A program made the position numbers and the translations under genes. From Larimichthys crocea (Eukaryota; Chordata; Actinopteri; Sciaenidae): a stretch of DNA of 64,000 nt. Every line of letters begins with the position of its first letter. Position 1 is the stretch's first letter. The stretch lies in the NCBI RefSeq assembly GCF_000972845.2, contig NC_040011.1:25462379-25526378 (forward strand), read 5' to 3'. This document shows positions 46,900 through 64,000 of the stretch, piece by piece. The notes beneath the pieces are model-generated. The model saw only the letters and a list, made by a program, of their open reading frames with translations, made no database searches and had not been told where the DNA came from.

Positions 46900-49680
46900 T
46901 GTTTATTTTATCTCAAACACCGGTGACGAAAATGCTTCAAAATGGACACCATTAGGCTGCAATATAGGTTTCCAGATATGAAGGCAGTTGAGTCAGACCT
47001 GATTTGTGATAAGAAATCATAGTGTAGCCTAGATGAAATATTTCAAAAAGTATACAATATATAAGAAGTGAAAAGTGATACAGATGCAAACAAATTCAGT
47101 CTTAAGTATGGGAGCCATTTTGTGGTGATATTAAGAACAGAAATATGTTGAAATACTGTGACTGCAGCCTACTGCTTAAAATTCTGGTGTACTACTGAGA
47201 GAGTGAACTCAGCACAGAGATGAGTGTTGTTGAGTTAAAGAATTGTAGAGACGCATCAACCAGGCTCATAAAATCCTCATAGCTGTACACCATCACAGGA
47301 GAAGGAGGCAAGAGAATGTTTCTTACAATGAATATTTTCTTTCAGCAACAGAAATAAGCAACATGACCGTTAAAAAGTAATCCCCAAAACTAATTGTAAA
47401 GAAACATCAAACCAGCATTTCTCTGCATGCTCGCTGTACTCGCCTGTCTACAAAAATAATGAATTAAAAACATTGCCAACACAGTCGAAGAACCAAAGTG
47501 TCTGGTTTGGACTGACTGTGAGTCACAGAGGTAAAAGTAATGAAAGTAATGGTCACTTTGAGAGCATTAAAGAGCATGTTTATCTCTTTATTTTCTCCCT
47601 CAGGTGAGATACCAAGGCGACATTTAGCTGTCTCAGCCACAGACACATGCCCATATGCAAGCGTGTGTGCACATACATGCATCGTCTCCCAGCAAAATAA
47701 TTATTTTCCCTCTTGGCTCACCTCTCCCAGCCAACTTCCAGCACTGAATCAGTGTCAGAGCAGCAGAGGAAAAAGGCCGCGAGCTGTCTCCCTCCTTTGC
47801 TCTCTTGGGCATTAACCGTAGTGTGAGTCGTGTCTGATGGACAGGGCAGAGAAGGAGGTAAAGAAAATCCCCTGTTTACTTAAATAGCAGCAGGAGCAGA
47901 GGCCTGGTGGATGAAGGATGAAAACAGTGTTAAAAAAAGTCAGAGTTAGAAGTAAATCAGTAAAGTAAAAGAACTTACAGTTTGTATGCATAAATGTGTA
48001 AGTAACATTTTACCGTGCAGCAGATACAGCATTTAGGAGTTGATAGTATATTTTACTTGAACACATAATGGAAAGAAACTTACATGACCCAGATGCACAC
48101 TGAGATATTTTTTATTTCTTACTTCCATTCACTATATTGCTCTAGAAGGAAGCCCTTACAAATGTCATGCCATCTCATATGAAGAATTGCTGTCATACTT
48201 AATTTAATTCTCAAGATTCAGTTCTCCCCAAGAAATTCTGAATATTTTAGAAAGCAAGGAACTTTTGAAAAGCGGTTTGACATAATTCTGATCGGTGCCT
48301 ATTCTCTCCACAGTGGGATTGGGTAGGGACTAATTCCTTGTTTCTCCTGTTTGCACACAAAGGAAATGCAGTGTGCATATATGTCTATAACCATTATCCA
48401 CGTAACCCCCCGAGCTGCAGTCTTCCCAGCTGTAGGGCTTCTCTCAGATGTTGGAATTATAGAAATGTAGAAGCGCAGCGAGGGATTACTGGAAATGAAT
48501 CCACATAGGATTTTCTGTATAAGTATACACAATGATGAGGTTTTTTTTCAGCACTGCTTGAAATGTAGGTTTTTCCTTGCAATGCTCATGAAAGCGTGTC
48601 ACTTGAAGATGCATGTTTTCTGATTTCATTATTTAAATGAGACAAAAACATGAAGGTACTCTGGCTATTCGATATGATTCAAGTTAGAAAAAGGTTAAAG
48701 ACTGAACAGCCTGGATCTCTATCTGACCTTCTCTGAGGAATGATCCATGGTGCATAAAGCTTCTTGACTCATGCAAATAGGGTGGACAGAGAGTGACATG
48801 TCAACTCTTCTTATCATCATAGTTCCTTACATTTGTCCTTATATCGGCTATCTGGTTTAATGCTTGTCTGTTAAATGTGCGGGGCATGTGTGTCAACAGA
48901 GAATACATCCACAGCTGTAGATACAAGGGGAACAGTAGCAATGTTTGTTGATGGCTTTGTCTTTTTCACCATCATCACGACAACCTGCCTACACCTTTCT
49001 CAACACACTGCAGTCAGCTTCAGGAATGTGGTTACAGCATTGTTTCTTCATTACCTCAAAGCTTCTGTGGTTTGAGATACCAACCTTTGGATTAGTGGCC
49101 CAAACAGAGACCAAGTGCATGGAAAATGGCTGTGCTTCTCCATTGAAAACACATATCATGTGGCATGAAGCATTATTTAGTATTAAAGCATCCAGTAAAG
49201 TGACAATTTAGTTTGGCTTTGATTGTATATATCAGATACAGGGCTTGCTTGTCTGTTTAATGGAGCATTATTGTCTTATCCAGTTCATATACTGCAAGTG
49301 TGTCTTGCAGTATAATCATGTTACATTCCAGTGTTGGATTTTCCTGTATTAACCTGTATGACTGACAAATTCTAACATGTTTTCAGTTTTGTTAGGATCT
49401 TATGGTTTGTCCCTGGTGGACTCATGGGTGAGAGTTCACTTTCGTTCAACTGTTGATGTTGGCCAGCAGAAATCATTGTGAACAATATTTCAAGTCATAT
49501 TCCAGCAATGTTCCATTTTAGACAAGGTACAGGACTATAAACCCCAGCATTGCTCTCTGTTTATAGTTTGTCTTCTCTGTGCTTATTATGATTATAAGCA
49601 TTATTTATAACCCACATCAGAACTGTGACGTTACATATTTTTCAGGGCTGAGTGCAGAGCAGTTCCATTGAACGTGAGGC
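46900..49680. other. Gene desert, no gene seen
   Basis: AT-rich sequence with short chance open frames only. I see no repeat family, RNA gene or exon I can support. Confidence 0.45.
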
Positions 49681-49689
49681 TAATGTGTG

Positions 49690-50560
49690 TGTAAGTTCTT
49701 GTAATTGGATCCAAAAACTTTTCAGCAACTCTTTCTAGAGATGTAGTTATTTTGGATGGGATCACCCTGGCCTCCAGCTCCACCGTAAAGAATCTTGAAG
49801 TTGTTTTTGTTCAGGAGTTGTCCTTTAACGTCCACATAAAACAAATTTTGAGGACTGCTTTTGACTCCACTTATGCAACATTGCAAAAATCAGACGCATC
49901 GTATCTTAAGCGGATGCAGAAAAACTAGTCCACGCATTTGTTACTTCTAGGCTGGACTATTGTAACTCTTTGTTATCAGGCTGCTCCTGTAAGTCTCTTA
50001 GGATTTTGCAACTAAGATCAGAGATCATATTTCTCCCATTTTGGCTTCTTTGCATTGGCTACCAGTTAAATCTAGATCTAAATCTAAAATTCTTCTCCTC
50101 ACATACAAAGCTCTTCATGGTCAGGCACCATCATATCTTAAAGAGCCCATAGTACCTTACTAGAACACTGCACTCTCAGAATGCTGGGTTCCTTGTGGTT
50201 CCTCCAAAAGTAGACTGGGAACCAGAGCTTTCAGCTATTAAAGCTCCTCTTCTGTGGAACAAACTCACATTTTGGGTTCAGGAGGCAGACACGGTCAACA
50301 CTTTTAAGAGTAGACTTTCCTTTTGATGGAGCTTATAGTTAGGGCTGGCTCAGGTCATCCCTTAGTTATGCTGCCATAGGACTAGACTGCTGGAGGACTC
50401 CCCTCTCTCTCTCTATTTCTCTCTTTCAGGGTTAAGCCTTTTCATGGTATTGGTTGAAGATCTAGTCGCATCTCCCTTTACTGAAAACTCTACTCAAATC
50501 TACTCTCTCATTCTCGTAAGCGTGCTTGTATATACTACTGTACTACCGAGTGTCTTTGTG
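49690..50560 (+). mobile_element. L2-like LINE 3' fragment
   Basis: In broken frames, the plus strand encodes VVILDGITLASSSTVKNLEV, SFNVHIKQILRTAFDSTYA, then RLDYCNSLLSG, LLTYKALHGQAPSYLKE-like words and APLLWNKLTFWVQEADTV. It then runs into the characteristic L2 3' UTR (GGGCTGGCTCAGGTCATCCC, TAGGACTAGACTGCTGG). Frameshifts and stops show it is dead. It is 5'-truncated and opposite in orientation to the copy at 38230. Confidence 0.85.
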
Positions 50561-52289
50561 TTCATATAATTTCTTTGGGAAATTGTATTTTTTAATATGC
50601 AAACCAAAGAATATTAAACATGTGTGTATTAAATAGACAGGACATTTGCATGAAACCTTTACACCACCCATGCAGTAGAAAAGGGTGTATTTAGAGTGCA
50701 AGGATATATCCATTCACACATGCTGGGTGAGATTCACAAGGTTTGCATCCATAATGCTGTGTGGAGCAAGCAGTTTCCTCTGTTTACACTCATATATTTA
50801 AAGGTGACATGTATAGCGTTGTCTCATTAATACATCACTGTCAAAAGAAACCAATATTTTCCCCTTGGCTGCTATTTCTTCATCCAGCAGCCATCTACCA
50901 GGCTACACAGTTTCCTATAGATGCAGTTATAGTTACCAGGCTGCGTGGCCTCCTAGAGATGCAGGGATATCTCTACTATTTGGAGTACATATTTTAATAT
51001 ACAGTATCACACTTCTGATTCATTTACAGTTCTTTCTGTTGTTAATGCTTCTGTATAGACATGTAAAGATTGTGAAAGGATTACTTTTCACATTTCAGTT
51101 GCTTTGATAAGTTTCTGACATTATTTTAAATTGTAAATTTGAATAAAGGAAATACGTCATAGGAAATTGTTTTCCTTGTAAACTGATCATAAAAAAAAAA
51201 TCATAAAAAGCAACAAAGGAGAAGAGCCAACCACCGAAATCTAATAGCTCATACAATGTTGTGCTGATTGGTGTTGGTGTGCAAAAAATTTGATTAGGTG
51301 TGAAAATCGTACACATAGAAATATTATTTTTGTCTACGTATGTGTTACTGTTTTTATGTGTGTGAAAGGGTAAGAAGCTGGTGCTCTAAGGGACAGCTGT
51401 ATTGATTGCAGGTCTTAGGCTGCTCGCTCAAAGCTCACACATCAGTTTTAGCTCTGGCACCATTGACATTCAGCTGAGATGAGGAGCGGGAAAACACGTT
51501 GATTACCCCCAAGGGAGACAGCAAGGGCATGTCTTAGACATAATGACCAACAGCTACATCAAATGTGAATTCTTTTCTCTCCTGCTCATTCTTATGTTCA
51601 TTGCAATCTGATGACTTAAATGTATACATGTCACTCCTCAACAAAGCATCCCTTAGAGGAGGTCTTCAATTAAGCAGCTACACACAACACAATGTCAGGT
51701 GTTTAAAGCCTGTGAGACAACTAGTACTTAATATTCTCATTTGGGTTCATCCTTCCATGGATGGACCTTGTGACAAGAGACAGGTTGAGATGGGTGTATT
51801 TGTTTCAAAGCAATCACACTTATGGGATTTTGTGCATAATGAAAGTTAGTGCGTATATCCAGTCGGCCAAATGAAGATCCTATGTTATTGGAATCCATCA
51901 GTCTTCCCGCGTCCTCGAAAGAATAAATATTCTGAGGGGACGTGCCGTTTTCCAGAAAAGGTGATGAAGCGCAATGTGCCAGAAATCATGGGCCTCTTTT
52001 GTCTGTGTCAGTCAGGGTTTGTGGATTAGGAAAAGCTCCTTATTTTGCCACAAACATGCTCTTTTTGTCATCATGATTGAAACAATAACTTTACTGGGTT
52101 ACAGTGAAAAGGAGAATAGTTGGTTAGGCTAAGTTACTGCTCGTGATATAAAAATGGGATATTTATTAAAGTGTTTAAAGCTTAAAAATGAAAAATGTAA
52201 GGTTGAAAAACTTTTTTTTTTTAAAAAGGATAGAACAAATTCTGGTTACAAGTTTTTTTGTTTACCAATTACTGGAAGATATGCTTTGA

Positions 52290-52382
52290 AACATTTTTCA
52301 CAATTTTTTGACATTTCATAAATGTAGAAATAGACAAAGGATTAATCAATAAAGAAAACAATTGTTGGCTGTAGCCCTTATT
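52290..52382 (+). repeat. Repeat tail
   Basis: TTGACATTTCATAAATGTAG followed by GGATTAATCAATAAAGAAAA and TTGGCTGTAGCCCTTA is the end of the same repeat family seen near 8470, 28500 and 30500. Confidence 0.5.
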
Positions 52383-52425
52383 TTGAGGCTTTGATCTGTT
52401 TTTATAAATGGTCAATAAATAATTT

Positions 52426-52427
<2 letters not shown>

Positions 52428-52460
<33 letters not shown>
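52428..52460. repeat. Poly-T run of 33 bases
   Basis: An uninterrupted T run. It may be the poly-A tail of a retroposed sequence on the minus strand, but no element body is recognised beside it. Confidence 0.9.
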
Positions 52461-52461
<1 letters not shown>

Positions 52462-54715
52462 GGTGGCCAGGCTTAAAAAAACTAGACAAAATACTTTGGC
52501 TTTATCATTTCTATTTGATAATAATGCAGTCATAATTATTTGTAATTCATGAATAAATGGTGATTTTAACATGTTTCAGACTTTACAATAAAATATCCAA
52601 TCAGCTATGTTAAGTCATTAATTAAGCTGTTTTCCAGAAGATAAGCATCTTAGTGTCTTCATGAAGAACTAAAGATTTAATAAGAGTTAATAAGACAAAA
52701 AAAAGTGTCACGATGGAGGATAAATACCACCCAAAGGGATTTTTCAAAAGTCATCCCCAAAGTTTCTCCTGTTATGGGTTATAGCTGATCTGTGAAGCCT
52801 TAACAATTTATTTATTATTAGCATAGAATCCTTTACAAAGAGTGACCTATTAGAAAGTCACTTATTTTTTAGAGTCTGGCATGATTCATTTGAAAGCTGT
52901 GCCAGAGCCATTGTCATACTGATAAGTATGGGTTTTGAGTAAATTGTACGTTATGTTAAACTTGGCAAGTGGCTTTAAGAATGCCCAGGACAAAATCCAA
53001 GGATTTCTATTTTGGAGTTGTTTGATTTTAGAATAAGGATGAGGGAAAGCAGCAGCCAGTCTGCACTCACATTCAGTTTTTATTAATCTAGTTAAGCTGT
53101 CAGTATGCAGACTTCAGTAAATATGTCAAGCCACTCTTTCTTTGGCAAACCATAAGCTATCTGTGGGAATAAATCTGTTCCACTTGTTTATCTTTATTTA
53201 TGCCCCAGAGATGTATGTGCCATCAACCCTTTAAAAATTCAGCAGAAGAGCCCTCTTATTTCAGCGTTTACTCGACTACAGTACAATAGGCTGTGATTGA
53301 AAAGAATAATTGGGAACACTGGATACATTTTAAAAATCTATATCAATATAACAACAGGGAGAGGATAAAATAGAAACAAAGACATGCTTGAAAACACGTA
53401 TATACACACTTGTGTGCGCACACTCTTTTTCATTACCTGGGGAACCATACAACACAGGAGGTGATTAGGATTGCCGACTAAAGGACAGTAGGCTCCAGCT
53501 GCCTCTCTGAATTCATTGTCATTAGCAGTGGAACACCAAACCCTTTTCAAACTCATTAGTTGATAAAACAACCCTCTGATTTCCCATTAAAAAACCCATT
53601 CGTCCTCCCTCGCTGACGATGACCCCCCCACCTCTCCACTACAGCCCTACATTTCCACACCTTCAAAGCAACTCCTGAGACTGGGAGAGAAATGGTGGCT
53701 CTTGTGCAATTTTTTTCAAAGAAGTTTGGTCAGATTCCTGCCAGATTAATTATGTAAGTGTATTAGTGGTCTAAGAATTAGTCATGATGAAAGAAAAAAA
53801 CTGATAACTGATTACTTATTTTGCATCTGCAGCGTTTATTCCCACCTTTGGTTTAAGGTTGTTTTTTTTTTTACCTTTCCTCTCTTGGGGATTCAGCACT
53901 GATTGGGTCTATTTAAGGAAAAGTAATTGTGTTTGATGCAATTGTTCTGTGACTGAATTCCTTATGCACTTGAAAAGCATTTCTGTGCATGGCCCCAGCA
54001 TTTTTTCAAAGTAATCAACCCAAACTGTATCTTAAAGAGAAACAGGTCATTAATGGTTTCCTGGCAGAATAACAATTTATTTAAATTTTAGACAAAAGGA
54101 AATACATATTTGTGCTTTGTGCAATTTAATGAATAGCTTGTTAATATACACTTTATACACTTATATTTATATATATATTGAATTATCACCACCTATTGAA
54201 TATTAATAAATATCAAACACCCATTCTCCCCCTCCCACACCCATTAGTACCTATCTGATAATCTAAAGGTGTAAAAAAAACTTTTTTTTTTAATTTTCAA
54301 AAACATTCATTCAAAGATGCGTAGTGTCAAAATTCAAGTCAGTATGTCTCATCCATCCAGGATCAACATCAACTTTTCTGAATTCTCATCATCTCAAACA
54401 AAGGTCATGAACCCACAAGTATCAGCAGTGTTTTGTCTCTCTTATAATCCGGATGAATCAAACCAAGACACAAACGAGAGGGCAATCACAAATAACACCA
54501 ACCTAAATCCACGCAGATTAACCTTGTCTTTTGGCTTAATCACTCTTCGTCTGAGATCCTGAAGACTCACCTGAGCACTAAGTTTTAGCAACAGATTTAA
54601 GAGGCAGATATGCCTCTTGACTCATTTCCTCATTGTAATGTAGATCTGACAGGCAGTTTCGGTTCGAAGAAAAAAATAATTGAAATAGTAGCAACTGGAG
54701 TCGGCAGAGAGCCTT

Positions 54716-63309
<8,594 letters not shown>

Positions 63310-64000
63310 CTGTGAAAAGAGAACACAGGAGACAGAGGATATTTAAATAAGGGAGAAACAGGTAAGAAATGGGGCACTTTAGCTTGAATAATATTGGATA
63401 AAATAGAATTCTCTTATTCTTCTTTCTGTAAATCTGCTTATAATTTCAGACACATTCTGATATATATTGGTAAGATGATGATGCATCTCATTATTTCATC
63501 ATGGCATGTATTTTTACTATTTTATAATTTTTGAAATTCAAAAGACCAATTTGCCAGAAAGAGGGATAAAATGCTCTGTTGCTCATTATTTTTGCCCACA
63601 CAGTCAAAAAACATGCAATATCTTAGACATATCAGTGATCATCAATTGATGATAAACTAGGGATGCATTTTACTTGCACTCATATTTCAGTAAATGCGGT
63701 ACAAGTAGACATTAGAACACGACTGTGTATTGGTTACAGACTAATAAGGAGGAATGCATCAATTACTGGATATAACATTGTGTTGTGTAACATGTTTTGC
63801 TGCTAGAAGTATTACAGAGACAGCAATGTTTACCATTTATTGCAATGAAAACCAAATGCACCACTGCTCGAACTGTTTAAATATTCTTTTCTTGTTATCA
63901 CTATTGCTCTGATCCTCAATCCCTTCCTCCTTCTTAACCTAATTTCTTTGCTACACCACAACTCTAACTAACTCTCTCTTGTTACCATGGTATAAAATCT
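63310..64000 (-). other. glra4 intron reaching the window edge
   Basis: AT-rich, no exon seen. The next upstream glra4 exon must lie beyond 64000, because the exon at 63309 starts with an incomplete codon and an acceptor AG. Confidence 0.6.

Larger units (their letters stand above)
50561..54715. other. Gene desert, right part, and glra4 3' flank
   Basis: No gene recognised. It contains an imperfect 38-bp tandem duplication (50897-50972), a decayed repeat near 52290-52382, a 33-base T run (52428-52460) and AT-rich sequence. Minus-strand AATAAA near 54075 could end the glra4 transcript, giving a 3' UTR of about 640 bases. Confidence 0.45.

Noticed and set aside
50897..50972. Imperfect 38-bp tandem duplication as a regulatory repeat
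   Set aside because: Only two diverged units and no known motif; too weak to call functional.

Overview
The window is nuclear DNA from a ray-finned fish, most likely a percomorph teleost. Genes are split into many short exons with GT-AG introns. Introns and spacers carry CA, GT and CTTT microsatellites and decayed copies of repeat families that I associate with percomorph genomes (the CAGTGGTGGAAG hAT-like family, L2-like LINE tails, a solo LTR). There is no bacterial, viral or organellar architecture. Eight protein genes are recognised, and their exons were joined by hand from splice sites and reading frame.

Layout. 1-1.5 kb: the last three exons of med12 (+), with its polyglutamine tail and 3' UTR. 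2.9-5.6 kb: mars2 (-), mitochondrial methionyl-tRNA synthetase, three exons. 8.2-11.0 kb: a NIPA2-like magnesium transporter (+), five coding exons. 12.3-13.8 kb: timm8a (-), two exons, whose intron holds a complete 765-bp hAT-type element with a perfect 8-bp target duplication. 14.5-20.3 kb: btk (-), 17 coding exons. 24.3-26.8 kb: rpl36a (+), five exons, with a CTCF-like motif just upstream. 27.2-31.8 kb: gla (-), alpha-galactosidase A, seven exons. 31.8-54.7 kb: a gene-poor, AT-rich desert with two L2-like LINE remnants, a solo LTR with a 5-bp target duplication, other old repeats, and no recognised gene. 54.7-63.3 kb: the last four exons of the glycine receptor subunit glra4 (-); its 5' part lies beyond the right edge.

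The genes share neighbourhood rather than pathway. The order timm8a-btk-rpl36a-gla, with glra4 further out, matches a human Xq22 block, and med12 is also X-linked (Xq13) in humans. mars2 and the NIPA2-like gene are autosomal in humans, so the fish order shows block rearrangement. Two gene pairs are tail-to-tail and close (nipa2-like/timm8a and rpl36a/gla). btk and rpl36a are head-to-head.

I found no unknown multi-gene system. The more useful observations are: two near-perfect short hairpins, a GT microsatellite lying at a btk splice acceptor, unusual residues in fish Btk and Gla, an apparently intact glra4 C-terminus (the human gene is regarded as broken), a CTCF-like site, well-defined transposon insertions, and an unrecognised exon-like open frame in the desert.
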